DNA from: Streptomyces tubercidicus
GTDB lineage: Bacteria > Actinomycetota > Actinomycetes > Streptomycetales > Streptomycetaceae
Length of the DNA: 64,000 nucleotides
NCBI RefSeq assembly: GCF_027497495.1
Contig: NZ_CP114205.1
Span: forward strand, 6,014,001 to 6,078,000
Direction of reading: 5' to 3'
Both the position numbers and the translations under genes were made by a program. Positions within the stretch are counted from its first letter, which is position 1. Each line of letters opens with the position of its first letter. The notes beneath the pieces are model-generated. The model was given only the letters and a program-made list of their open reading frames with translations, did not search any database and was not told the DNA's origin. Shown one piece after another: positions 56,055 to 64,000 of this stretch.

Positions 56055-58034
56055 CTAGAGCGCGCCCTTGAGCTTGATGGTGATCGTGCCGCCCTTCGGC
56101 GCCTTCTTGCCGGCCTCCACGGACTGCGAGTCGACCTTGTCCTCCGGGAACAGCAGCGGCTTGTCCACCTCCACCTGGAAGCCCAGATCCGTCAGCTGCT
56201 TCTTGGCGTCCTCTTCGCTCTTGCCCGTGACATCCGGGACCGGGACCATCTCCGGGCCCTTGGACAGCGCCAGCGTGACCGTGTCGCCCTTGCCCAGCTG
56301 ACGGCCCTCCACCGGCGACTGCCGGGCGACCGTGCCCTTGTCCTGCGTCGAGAAGACCGGCTCGTCGGCGAACCGCACCTTCAGGCCCGCCCCCCGCAGG
56401 GTCTCCACGGCGTCCGCGCGCTCGCTGCCGAGCACCCCCGGCACATCCACCGGGGTGCCCCGGCTGATGGTCAGCCCCACCGCCGTATCGGGCCGCCGCT
56501 TGCTGCCCGCGGCCGGGTCCGTACCGATCACCGAGCCCTTGGCGACCTCTTCGTTGAACTCCCGCTTCTCGGTGCCCGGGATCAGCCCGCGGTCCCGCAG
56601 CTTGCGCTTGGCGTCGGCGAGCGGGGTGCCCGACAGGTCCGGGACGGCGACGATCTCGGGGCCCCGGGAGACGGTGATCGTGACCGTGCCCGTACCCCGG
56701 ATCCGCTTGCCGTTGGCCGGGTCCGTCTTCATGACATGGCCACGGTCCACATTCGAGCTGAAGCCGCGCACCACCTTCACGTCCAGACCCTCGTCATGCA
56801 GCGTCCGCTCGGCCTTGCCCTGCGGCATGTCCAGCACCGCCGGGACGGTGGTGAACTGGCCGGAGGTGATGTACCAGACGCCCGTACCGGCCCCGAGGAG
56901 CAGCAGCACCGCCGCGATGACGGTGGCGAGCTTGTGCCGCTGGAGCAGCCCGCCAGGGGGCGCCGCGGGCTCCCGCACCGGACGCAGCCGGGTCGTCTCC
57001 TCCGACGGCGGCACCTCCAGCCGGCTGGTGCGGTTCAGCTCCGCCTCGCCCGTCCCCGGCAGCGGCGGCTGCACGCCCTCGGGGCGGGGTATCACATCCG
57101 TACGCTCCGAACCGTCGCCCACCCCGCCGCCGAGGCCGCCCGCGGGCACCGCCCTGGCCTCCGGCGGCACGACATCCAGCTGGGCGTCGGTCAGCTGCGC
57201 GCGGGCCTCCTGCGCCCGGGACAGCAGCGCCACCGCGTCCTGCGGGCGCTGCTGCGGGTCACGGGCACAGGCCAGCGCGACCAGCGCGTCCAGCTGCGGC
57301 GCGAGACCGGGCACCAGCCCGGACGGCGGCAGCACGTCCTCGTGCAGGTGCTGGTAGAGGATCTGCGCCACGGAGCCGCCGTTGTGCGGCTTGCCGCCGG
57401 TGAGCATCTCGTAGAGCACCACACCACAGGCGTAGACATCGACCCGGGCGTCGGCGGTGCCGTGCTCCATCTGCTCGGGGGCGAGATAGGAGACGGTGCC
57501 CAGGACGGAGCCCGTCGAAGCGGTGGTGTGGGTGTCCACCGCACGCACCAGACCGAAGTCGGCGACCTTCACCCGGCCGTCGTCCCCGATCAGGACGTTC
57601 TCCGGCTTCATGTCACGGTGCACCAGACCGGCCCGGTGCGCGGCTCCCAGAGCCGCCAGAATCGGCTCCAGGACGTCCAGCGCGGCCCTCGGCTGCAGGG
57701 CGCCCCGCTCGCGCAGCACATCGCGCAGCGTGCAGCCCGCGACGTACTCCATCGCCAGATAGACGTACGTCCCGTCCGTGCCCTGGTCGAAGACGCCCAC
57801 CACATTCGGATGCGACAGCCGCGCGACCGACTTCGCCTCACGGATGAAGCGGTCGACGAACGCGCCGTCCGTCGCCAGCGTCGGGTGCATCACCTTCAGC
57901 GCGAGCAGACGGTCCAGCCGGGTGTCCATGGCTTGGTAGACCGTGGCCATACCGCCCGCGGCGATGCGCGCCTGGACGCGGTAGCGGCCGTCGAGCAGCT
58001 GACCCACGAGGGGGTCCTGAAGGGTGGTATCCAC
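56055..58034 (-). CDS. PASTA-domain Ser/Thr protein kinase (PknL/PknB-like)
   Basis: A 659-residue membrane kinase. The kinase domain (about residues 17-275) is complete: IAAGGMATVYQA, LALKVMHP, LVHRDMKPENVLIGDDGRVKVADFGLV and GTVSYLAPEQ. A juxtamembrane region rich in Pro/Glu/Gly leads to one helix (LATVIAAVLLLLGAGTGVWYI, near 370-390) and four extracytoplasmic PASTA repeats (about 395-460, 461-527, 528-595 and 596-659), which sense muropeptides or lipid II. GTG start without ribosome site; TAGACT (58043-58048) lies 8 nt upstream, perhaps leaderless. Four genes away lies an Rv2175c-type protein, the known substrate of the neighbouring kinase PknL in M. tuberculosis. Confidence 0.95.
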   Translation of the reverse strand: MDTTLQDPLVGQLLDGRYRVQARIAAGGMATVYQAMDTRLDRLLALKVMHPTLATDGAFVDRFIREAKSVARLSHPNVVGVFDQGTDGTYVYLAMEYVAGCTLRDVLRERGALQPRAALDVLEPILAALGAAHRAGLVHRDMKPENVLIGDDGRVKVADFGLVRAVDTHTTASTGSVLGTVSYLAPEQMEHGTADARVDVYACGVVLYEMLTGGKPHNGGSVAQILYQHLHEDVLPPSGLVPGLAPQLDALVALACARDPQQRPQDAVALLSRAQEARAQLTDAQLDVVPPEARAVPAGGLGGGVGDGSERTDVIPRPEGVQPPLPGTGEAELNRTSRLEVPPSEETTRLRPVREPAAPPGGLLQRHKLATVIAAVLLLLGAGTGVWYITSGQFTTVPAVLDMPQGKAERTLHDEGLDVKVVRGFSSNVDRGHVMKTDPANGKRIRGTGTVTITVSRGPEIVAVPDLSGTPLADAKRKLRDRGLIPGTEKREFNEEVAKGSVIGTDPAAGSKRRPDTAVGLTISRGTPVDVPGVLGSERADAVETLRGAGLKVRFADEPVFSTQDKGTVARQSPVEGRQLGKGDTVTLALSKGPEMVPVPDVTGKSEEDAKKQLTDLGFQVEVDKPLLFPEDKVDSQSVEAGKKAPKGGTITIKLKGAL

Positions 58035-58065
58035 GGCAGACGAGTCTATGGCCTATGGTCCGCCT

Positions 58066-58162
58066 CCCACGATTTCGGCCTCCCGCCGTGGGGGAGCAAC
58101 GGCGGGAGACCCACACGGCGGGACGGACAAAAACGTGGGGCAAGGAGAAAACGTGGGAAGGC
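58066..58162. repeat. Nested palindromic element, copy C, between thiG and the kinase gene
   Basis: Inverted arms 58066-58089 and 58116-58139 share the CCCACG(T/A)TTTCGGC core of copies A and B. The inner segment (GCCGTGGGGGAGCAACGGC) carries the same GTGGGGGAGCAACGGC half-hairpin as copy B. A further fragment GAAAACGTGGGAAGGC (58147-58162) repeats the end of copy A. It lies directly after the thiG stop and upstream of the kinase start. Confidence 0.8.
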
Positions 58163-58164
58163 CC

Positions 58165-58959
<795 letters not shown>

Positions 58960-58968
58960 GTCTGCGGA

Positions 58969-59184
58969 TCAGCCTCCCTGGACCGCGGTGAGCACCTCGA
59001 CGCGGTCGCCGTCGCCGAGCGGGGTGGTGGGCCACTGGGTGCGCGGCACCACGGTTTCGTTGACCGCCGCGGCCACCCCGGCGGGCGCCTGGGACAGCGT
59101 CGCGACGAGCCGGTCGAGGGTGAGTCCGCCGGGGATCTCACGGGCCTCGCCGTTGACGGACACGGACACGGTGGACGCGCTCAT
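58969..59184 (-). CDS. thiS: Sulfur carrier protein ThiS
   Basis: A 71-residue ubiquitin-fold sulfur carrier ending in the required Gly-Gly, which is adenylated and thiocarboxylated before sulfur transfer to thiazole. SVSVNGEAREIPGG and the C-terminal GDGDRVEVLTAVQGG fit the family. ATG 59184 with GAGG about 7 nt upstream; the open frame before it is not part of the gene. It lies between thiO and thiG. Confidence 0.94.
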   Translation of the reverse strand: MSASTVSVSVNGEAREIPGGLTLDRLVATLSQAPAGVAAAVNETVVPRTQWPTTPLGDGDRVEVLTAVQGG

Positions 59185-59260
59185 GCACGGGCCTCGCTTC
59201 GTCGTGCGGGGGTGCCGTCGCCACCCGCGTACCTGTTCACCGTTCGCTGACTGCGCGCGT

Positions 59261-60487
59261 TCATACGGGCTGCTCCTCGGGGGCACGGGTGCGCGCCTGC
59301 CCCGGGGTGGCGGGGGAGAAGCGCGCGGGGGAGAAGGGGCGGGCCTCTTCGGGGAGGGTCCCGGTGGTCAGTACCTCGGCCATCGCGTCACCGGTGACCG
59401 GCGTCAGCAGCACGCCGTTGCGGAAGTGGCCGGTGGCCAGATGGAGGCCGGGCAGCCCGGTCGGCCCGAGCAGCGGCGCGTTGTCGGGGGAGGTGGGGCG
59501 CAGCCCGGCGCAGGTCTCGGCCAGCGGCAGCTCGGTGATGCCGGGGATCAGCTCATGGGCGTCCCGCAGCAGCTCGTAGACCCCGCCCGCGGTCACGGTG
59601 GTGTCCCAGCCCAGCTCCTCGCTGGTGGCGCCGACGACCAGTTCGCCGTTCTCCCGCGGCACCAGGTAGAGGGGGCCGCCGCGGACGACGGCCCGTACGG
59701 TGCGCGACAGGAAGGCGGGGCTGCCCGTGGGCACCTCCGGCAGCCGTAGCCGCAGTACTTGGCCCTTGACCGGCCGCACTGGCGGCAGCACCTCGTCGGG
59801 GACACCGGCGAGACGGCCGCTGTGGCTGCCCGTGGCCAGTACGACCTGGTCCGCCGACAGCCGGGTGCCGTCGGCGAGTTCGGCGCCCGTGGCGCGCCCG
59901 CCGTGGACCGTCAGCCGCGTCGCCGCGCTCCGGTGGAACGCCACTCCGGCGCGCTCACAGGCGGTCAGCAGGGCGCTCACCAGCCGCCGCGGATCGACCT
60001 GGTGGTCGCCGTCGACGCGCAGTCCGCCGCGCACGCCGGGGGCCAGCATCGGCTCCAGGCGGCGGCACTCGCGGCCGGTGAGCCACTGGGAGTCCAGCCC
60101 GGAGCGGGTCTGCAGGGCGTGCAGCTCGCGCAGATGGGCGCGGTCGTCGGCGTCCAGCGCGACGGCCAGGGTGCCGCACCGCCGGTAGCCGATCCGCTGC
60201 CCGGCGGCCTCCTCCAGCTCTTCGGTGAACCGGGGGTAGCGCTGCGCCGAGGCGAGATTGAGGCCCAGCAGGGTCTGCTCGCCGTAGTGGAGCTCGGTGA
60301 CCGCGGCCAGCATCCCGGCCGCGACCAGGGCCGCGCCGCCACCGGGCGCGGGGTCGGCCAGTGCGACGGTCAGCCCGCGGCCGGCCGCCCGCCAGGCGGT
60401 GACCAGGCCGATGATGCCGCCCCCGAGGACGAGCACATCGGCACCCGGCGCGGGCGGCGGTCCCGTATGGGTGGCAGGTGGATGCAT
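59261..60487 (-). CDS. thiO: Glycine oxidase ThiO
   Basis: A 408-residue FAD-dependent D-amino acid oxidase-like enzyme. The N-terminal dinucleotide motif is DVLVLGGGIIGLVTAWRAA; others are AAGMLAAVTELHYGEQ, QVVLATGSHSGRL and VGATSEELGWDTTVTAGGVYELL. The C-terminal AGLRPTSPDNAPLLGPTGLPGLHLATGHFRNG region is typical (read in parts). It oxidises glycine to dehydroglycine for the thiazole ring. ATG with GGAAG upstream. First gene behind the TPP riboswitch; the 76-base gap to thiS is empty. Confidence 0.94.
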   Translation of the reverse strand: MHPPATHTGPPPAPGADVLVLGGGIIGLVTAWRAAGRGLTVALADPAPGGGAALVAAGMLAAVTELHYGEQTLLGLNLASAQRYPRFTEELEEAAGQRIGYRRCGTLAVALDADDRAHLRELHALQTRSGLDSQWLTGRECRRLEPMLAPGVRGGLRVDGDHQVDPRRLVSALLTACERAGVAFHRSAATRLTVHGGRATGAELADGTRLSADQVVLATGSHSGRLAGVPDEVLPPVRPVKGQVLRLRLPEVPTGSPAFLSRTVRAVVRGGPLYLVPRENGELVVGATSEELGWDTTVTAGGVYELLRDAHELIPGITELPLAETCAGLRPTSPDNAPLLGPTGLPGLHLATGHFRNGVLLTPVTGDAMAEVLTTGTLPEEARPFSPARFSPATPGQARTRAPEEQPV

Positions 60488-60502
60488 GGGCTTCCAGCCC
60501 CT

Positions 60503-60590
60503 CCCTTCGCCGGCATGACCCGGATCAGGTTCGTACGGTCGGAGGCCGGCCAGCCTCCCTCTCAGCCCGGTACGTCCGGGCTCCCGCGAG
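60503..60590 (-). promoter_or_regulatory. TPP (thi-box) riboswitch
   Basis: Read on the minus strand: CGGGAGCCC, then the highly conserved GGGCTGAGAGGGAGGC, a pairing GGCC region, then GAACCTGATCCGGGTCATGCCGGCGAAGGGA, the hallmark 3' half of the thi-box. It lies 16 bases before the thiO start, so thiamine pyrophosphate controls thiOSG, probably at translation because the ribosome site lies next to it. Confidence 0.96.
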
Positions 60591-60728
60591 TGCGTGTATC
60601 CGTCAGCCTAATACGGGGCCGCGAGGCGTCGTAAGGCGCTGCCCGGGGCCCCGTCCGGGGAGGGCCGGCGGTGACGGTGTGTCAGAGATCTCCTTGCGTG
60701 CTGCTGCGAGCGGTGTCACGGACCGTCC

Positions 60729-60734
60729 TAGAGT
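60729..60734 (+). promoter_or_regulatory. -10 box 6 nt before the FAD reductase start
   Basis: TAGAGT ends 6 nt before the GTG at 60741, and no ribosome site is present. No convincing -35 is seen. Confidence 0.45.
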
Positions 60735-60740
60735 GATCGG

Positions 60741-61982
60741 GTGAGCGAGCAGAGCAAGTCCTCCCAGGCCCCTGACCGCACGCCGCGCGTCGTGATCATC
60801 GGCGCGGGAATCGCGGGTGTGCAGACCGCGGTCGCCCTGCGCGAACAGGGCTGGCGCGGCGCGATCACGCTCCTCGGTGACGAGCCCCACCAGCCCTACG
60901 ACCGGCCGCCGCTGTCCAAGGCGGTCCTGCTGGGCAAGGCCGAGGGCTCCACCTTCGACATCGACTTCGCCGCGCTCGACATCGAGCTCCGTCTGGGCCG
61001 CCCGGTCACCGCCCTGGTACCGGACGGCCGCCTCGTCGAGACGGCCGACGGCCCGGTCTCCTACGACTACGCGGTCCTCGCCACCGGTGCCGACCCGATC
61101 ATGCTGCCCGGCAGTGAGGGCATGCCCGGCGTCCACCTGCTGCGCACCCTCGACGACGCCGAGCGGCTGCGCCCGGTGCTCGCCGCCCAGCACGAGATCG
61201 TGGTCGTCGGGGCCGGCTGGATCGGCGCCGAGTTCGCGACCGCGGCGCGGGAGGCGGGCTGCGCGGTCACCGTCGTCGAGGCCGCCGACCGCCCGCTGGC
61301 CGGTGCGCTGCCCGCCGAGGTGGCCGCCCATATGACCGGCTGGTACACGGACGCGGGCGCCGAGCTGCGCACCGGCGCCCGGGTCGCCTCCGTCACCGCG
61401 GGCGCGGTCACCCTCGCGGACGGCACCACCCTGCCCGCCGACGCGGTGGTCATCGGCATCGGCGCCCGCCCCGCGACCGCCTGGCTGGCCGGCTCGGGCG
61501 TCGAGATTTCCCCGCAGGACGGCGCCGTCCTCGCCGACGACCGGCTGCGCACCTCCGTGCCCGATGTCTACGCGGTCGGCGACTGCGCCTCCTTCCCCTC
61601 GGCCCGCTACGGCACCCGCCTGCTGATCCACCACTGGGACAACGCCCTCCAGGGCCCCCGTACGGTCGCCGAGAACATCGCCCGCGGCGACGCCGAAGGG
61701 CTGGTCTACGACCCCGTCCCGTACTTCTGGTCGGAGCAGTTCGGCCGCTTCGTGCAGTACGCGGGCCATCACGGGGACGCCGACGAGCTGGTCTGGCGCG
61801 GTGACCCGGCGGGGGCCGCCTGGTCGGTGATCTGGCTGCGGGACGGGCGGCTCGTCGCGCTGCTGGCCGTGGGGCGGCCACGGGACCTCGCCCAGGGGCG
61901 CAAGCTGATCGAGCGGGGCGTCGTACTGGACCGCGAGCGGGCCGCGAACGCGTCCGTACCGCTGAAGTCCGCGGCCGTGTAG
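60741..61982 (+). CDS. FAD/NAD(P)H-dependent oxidoreductase, ferredoxin reductase-like
   Basis: A 413-residue two-dinucleotide-fold reductase. FAD motif VVIIGAGIAGVQTAVALREQGW, YDRPPLSKAVLLG (flavin loop of rubredoxin/ferredoxin reductases), YAVLATGADP, NAD motif EIVVVGAGWIGAEFATAAREAG, VPDVYAVGDCASFP, HWDNALQGPRTVAENI, PYFWSEQFGRFVQYAG and a C-terminal dimer-type domain. It resembles the reductase components of dioxygenase and P450 systems. No ferredoxin or oxygenase lies beside it. GTG start appears leaderless. Divergent from the thi operon. Confidence 0.9.
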   Translation: MSEQSKSSQAPDRTPRVVIIGAGIAGVQTAVALREQGWRGAITLLGDEPHQPYDRPPLSKAVLLGKAEGSTFDIDFAALDIELRLGRPVTALVPDGRLVETADGPVSYDYAVLATGADPIMLPGSEGMPGVHLLRTLDDAERLRPVLAAQHEIVVVGAGWIGAEFATAAREAGCAVTVVEAADRPLAGALPAEVAAHMTGWYTDAGAELRTGARVASVTAGAVTLADGTTLPADAVVIGIGARPATAWLAGSGVEISPQDGAVLADDRLRTSVPDVYAVGDCASFPSARYGTRLLIHHWDNALQGPRTVAENIARGDAEGLVYDPVPYFWSEQFGRFVQYAGHHGDADELVWRGDPAGAAWSVIWLRDGRLVALLAVGRPRDLAQGRKLIERGVVLDRERAANASVPLKSAAV

Positions 61983-62094
61983 CGCGCCGGGGCCGCCGGA
62001 TGCCGGGCGGGCGCCGTCACCCTCCGGTGTGCAGGAAGGCCCTGATGGCGATGCCCGGCTACCGGCTGTCAGTGCGAGGTGGCAGGCTTGTCCT

Positions 62095-62460
62095 GTGACC
62101 GAGATTGACGCAAACATCGATGGACTCGTCCCCGCCTGGCTCACCCTCCCCGACATCGCCGAACAGCTCGGCGTCGAGGTGACGCGCGTCCGGCAGCTGG
62201 TCAAGGAGGGCCAGCTGATCGCGGTGCGCCGCGGCGAGAACAGGGCGCTGCATGTGCCCGCCGATTTCATCAAGGACGACAAGGTGGTCAAGGGCCTCGT
62301 CGGCACCCTCACCCTCCTCAAGGACGACGGCTTCACCGACGAGGAGATGCTGGAGTGGCTGTTCACCCCGGATGAGACCCTGCCCGGCACGCCTGCCCAG
62401 GCGCTGCGCGAGAATCGCGGCACGGAGGTGAAGCGCCGGGCCCAGGCGCTCGCCGTCTGA
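62095..62460 (+). CDS. Rv2175c-family DNA-binding protein
   Basis: A 121-residue winged-helix protein: LTLPDIAEQLGVEVTRVRQLVKEGQLIAVRRGENRALHVPADF forms a MerR/excisionase-like HTH with wing (read in parts), followed by a C-terminal helical part with GFTDEEMLEWLFTPDETLPG and EVKRRAQALAV. In M. tuberculosis the homolog Rv2175c is phosphorylated by PknL encoded next to it, which changes its DNA binding; a PASTA kinase gene lies 4 kb away here. The GTG at 62095 is inferred; upstream frame to 62029 lacks a good start, and a CAGGCT box lies 6 nt before it. Confidence 0.9.
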   Translation: MTEIDANIDGLVPAWLTLPDIAEQLGVEVTRVRQLVKEGQLIAVRRGENRALHVPADFIKDDKVVKGLVGTLTLLKDDGFTDEEMLEWLFTPDETLPGTPAQALRENRGTEVKRRAQALAV

Positions 62461-62578
62461 CCCGCCCGGCGCGGCGCGCCCCCGTGAGGCAGCCGCACCC
62501 GCATCCGTAACCGCACCCGAGGGGCGTACGTGCCGGAAGGCCCGGCCGTACGCCCCCGACCTGGGGGAAAGCCGCCCG

Positions 62579-63229
62579 ATGAGCACCGCACGACAGGCCC
62601 TGTCCGACGCCCGGCTCTATCTCTGCACGGATGCCCGTAAGCGCCAGGGCGATCTCCCGCAGTTCCTGGACGCGGTGCTCGCCTCGGGCGTGGACATCGT
62701 CCAGCTGCGCGACAAGGGCATGGAGGCCGGTGAGGAGCTCCGGCATCTGGAGGTCTTCGCGGACGCCTGCCGACGGCACGGCAAGCTGCTGGCGGTCAAC
62801 GACCGGGCGGATGTCGCCCACGCGGCCGGCAGCGACGTGCTGCACCTGGGCCAGGGCGATCTGCCGGTCCCGGCCGCCCGCGCGATCCTCGGCCAGGAGG
62901 TCCTGATAGGCCGCTCCACCCATGCCGAGCCCGAGGTGGACGCCGCGCTCACCGAACCCGGTGTGGACTACTTCTGCACGGGCCCGTGCTGGCCCACGCC
63001 CACCAAGCCGGGCCGCCACGCCCCCGGTCTCGACCTGGTCCGCTACACCGCCGCCCGCGCCCCCGAGCGCCCCTGGTTCGCGATCGGCGGGATCGACGCC
63101 GGAAATCTGGACGAGGTGCTGCGGGCCGGCGCCCGACGGGTCGTCGTCGTCCGCGCGCTCACCGAGGCGGACGACCCCGGAGCAGCGGCCGCCGCCCTGG
63201 CCAAGCGCCTCCGGAGCCAGGACGCCTAA
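62579..63229 (+). CDS. thiE: Thiamine phosphate synthase
   Basis: A 216-residue TIM-barrel enzyme coupling the pyrimidine and thiazole moieties to thiamine phosphate. It has DIVQLRDKGM (pyrophosphate-binding Arg/Lys), LLAVNDRADVAHAAGSDVLHLGQGDLPV, IGRSTHAEPEVDAAL, GPCWPTPTKPGR and FAIGGIDAGNLDEVLRAGARRVVVVRAL. ATG with GGGGGAAAG about 8-9 nt upstream. It is on the opposite strand from thiOSG and has no riboswitch of its own in the 118 bases upstream. Confidence 0.95.
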   Translation: MSTARQALSDARLYLCTDARKRQGDLPQFLDAVLASGVDIVQLRDKGMEAGEELRHLEVFADACRRHGKLLAVNDRADVAHAAGSDVLHLGQGDLPVPAARAILGQEVLIGRSTHAEPEVDAALTEPGVDYFCTGPCWPTPTKPGRHAPGLDLVRYTAARAPERPWFAIGGIDAGNLDEVLRAGARRVVVVRALTEADDPGAAAAALAKRLRSQDA

Positions 63230-63313
63230 GGGCTGTCCGGCGTGAGCGGGATCACTTCGCGGCGACGGCTTGCGGACGGGCGAAGGTTTTCCGTCGGCGG
63301 GGCGGCCGGAAGA

Positions 63314-63330
63314 TGTCCAACCGGTGGACA
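63314..63330. promoter_or_regulatory. Palindrome TGTCCA-ACCGG-TGGACA upstream of metF
   Basis: A perfect 6+6 inverted repeat with a self-similar centre lies 36 bases before the metF -35 box. It has the size and position of a repressor or activator operator. Confidence 0.4.
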
Positions 63331-63365
63331 CGAACCCGACCAACCAGGCATTACGCCGAAGACGG

Positions 63366-63394
63366 TTGGTGTGCGCCCCGCTGCTGGTTAACCT
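63366..63394 (+). promoter_or_regulatory. Leaderless promoter of metF
   Basis: TTGGTG (63366-63371) and TAACCT (63389-63394) are 17 bp apart. The -10 ends 6 nt before the ATG, and there is no ribosome site, so transcription should begin at or next to the start codon. Confidence 0.6.
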
Positions 63395-63400
63395 GCCGGT

Positions 63401-64000
63401 ATGGCCCTAGGTACAGCTTCCACCAGGACTGATCGTGCGCACACGGTGCGCGAACTGCTCGCCTCCGGCAAGCAGTCCTATTCGTTCGAGTTCGCCGCTC
63501 CGAAGACCGAGAAGGGTGAGCGGACCCTGTGGAACGCCATTCGCCGGATCGAGGCCGTCGCCCCGACCTTTGTCTCCGTGACGTACGGCGCAGGCGGCAC
63601 CTCCCGTGACGGCACGGTGCGCGCCACCGAGCGCATCGCCACCGACACCACCCTGACCCCGGTCGCCCATCTGACCGCGGTCAACCACTCCACGGCGGAT
63701 CTGCGCAACATCATCGGCCAGTACGCCGACGCCGGGATCCGCAATATGCTCGCGCTGCGCGGCGATCCGCCCGGCGACCCGATGGGCGAGTGGGTCAAGC
63801 ACCCGGACGGCATCGGCTACGCCGCCGATCTGGTCCGGCTGATCAAGGAGTCCGGCGACTTCTGCGTCGGCGTCGCCGCCTTCCCCGAGATGCATCCGCG
63901 CTCGACGGACTGGGACACCGATGTGGCACACTTCGTCGCCAAGTGCCGGGCCGGTGCGGACTTCGCCATCACCCAGATGTTCTTCTATCCGGAGGACTAC
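63401..64000 (+). CDS. metF: Methylenetetrahydrofolate reductase, 5' part
   Basis: The first 200 codons of a FAD-dependent reductase making 5-methyltetrahydrofolate for methionine synthesis; the gene runs out of the window. The visible TIM-barrel part has SYSFEFAAPKTEKGERTLWNAI (catalytic Glu region), VSVTYGAGGTSRDGT, LTPVAHLTAVNHSTADL, NMLALRGDPPGDP (FAD-binding Asp), GVAAFPEMHP and CRAGADFAITQMFF. The ATG follows a TTGGTG/TAACCT promoter by 6 nt, so a leaderless start is likely. Confidence 0.96.
   Translation, partial: MALGTASTRTDRAHTVRELLASGKQSYSFEFAAPKTEKGERTLWNAIRRIEAVAPTFVSVTYGAGGTSRDGTVRATERIATDTTLTPVAHLTAVNHSTADLRNIIGQYADAGIRNMLALRGDPPGDPMGEWVKHPDGIGYAADLVRLIKESGDFCVGVAAFPEMHPRSTDWDTDVAHFVAKCRAGADFAITQMFFYPEDY

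Noticed and set aside
60603..62591. Open frame of 662 codons on the minus strand
   Set aside because: Antisense to the FAD reductase and the Rv2175c-type gene, both clearly real.

Overview
The window is high-GC actinobacterial DNA, and gene content and order point to Streptomyces: GTG and occasional TTG starts, GGAGG-type ribosome sites, a DUF397 protein paired with an XRE regulator, a MacRS-type two-component pair, and a glucokinase preceded by an SCO2127-like protein. No rRNA, tRNA, CRISPR array, integrase or transposase was found. Most of the window is chromosomal core. From memory, the gene order resembles S. coelicolor SCO2103-SCO2164, and many of the same families lie in the Mycobacterium tuberculosis Rv2172c-Rv2204c region.

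Layout. (1) 1-2079: end of an RND efflux pump. (2) 2080-5870: an accessory stretch with a 36-residue peptide gene next to a PIMT-like methyltransferase (a possible two-gene RiPP), a DUF397/XRE pair, a small Streptomyces-type protein and a secreted DUF4430-like protein. (3) 5872-12325: nadA, erpA, a membrane-anchored unknown protein, a PfkB-family (adenosine kinase-like) sugar kinase and a cysteine desulfurase-TusA fusion. (4) 12689-22075: the aa3 oxidase (ctaC, ctaD, ctaF, ctaE) and the bcc complex (qcrC, qcrA, qcrB), split by an L,D-transpeptidase and a degenerate receiver protein. (5) 22216-31000: trpD; a class V PLP enzyme behind a SAM-IV riboswitch, a six-codon leader ORF and a terminator; a stand-alone Lrp ligand domain with a rhomboid protease; a zinc-ribbon/NYN RNase-like pair; and two tandem NlpC/P60 cell-wall hydrolases, the first behind a probable c-di-AMP riboswitch. 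(6) 30827-41531: envelope and lipid genes (gluzincin lipoprotein, GT87 membrane mannosyltransferase-like protein, PimB'-like GT4, FadD15-like acyl-CoA ligase), a phosphoesterase, an SRPBCC/ArsA-like pair, an SCO2127-like protein and the ROK glucokinase. (7) 41654-49212: an EEP nuclease/phosphatase, a membrane protein, an alpha/beta hydrolase, PlsC, MacS/MacR, 6-phosphofructokinase and a D-2-hydroxyacid dehydrogenase. (8) 49178-54488: trpEG with a Trp-Trp-Trp leader attenuator, divergent from a class II DAHP synthase; Bfd with an iron box, bacterioferritin, and a sulfite-oxidase-fold Mo enzyme. (9) 54529-64000: a DUF4396 protein, endonuclease IV, a PASTA kinase, thiO-thiS-thiG under a TPP riboswitch, an FAD reductase, an Rv2175c-type DNA-binding protein, thiE and the start of metF.

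How it works together. The block joins respiration, Fe-S and iron handling, NAD and thiamine synthesis, aromatic amino acid supply (DAHP synthase, TrpEG, TrpD), glucose entry into glycolysis (Glk, Pfk) and envelope lipid building. Regulation is rich: four RNA-level switches (SAM-IV, c-di-AMP, TPP, Trp attenuation), an iron box, and many genes whose -10 box lies 6-8 nt before the start codon, suggesting leaderless mRNAs. A family of nested palindromes (CCCACGTTTTCGGC core) sits at three gene ends.

The best candidate for something undescribed is the peptide/methyltransferase pair at 2241-3448: three Asp-Gly dipeptides in a 36-residue peptide directly ahead of an isoaspartyl-methyltransferase-like enzyme, the logic of aspartimide-forming RiPPs.
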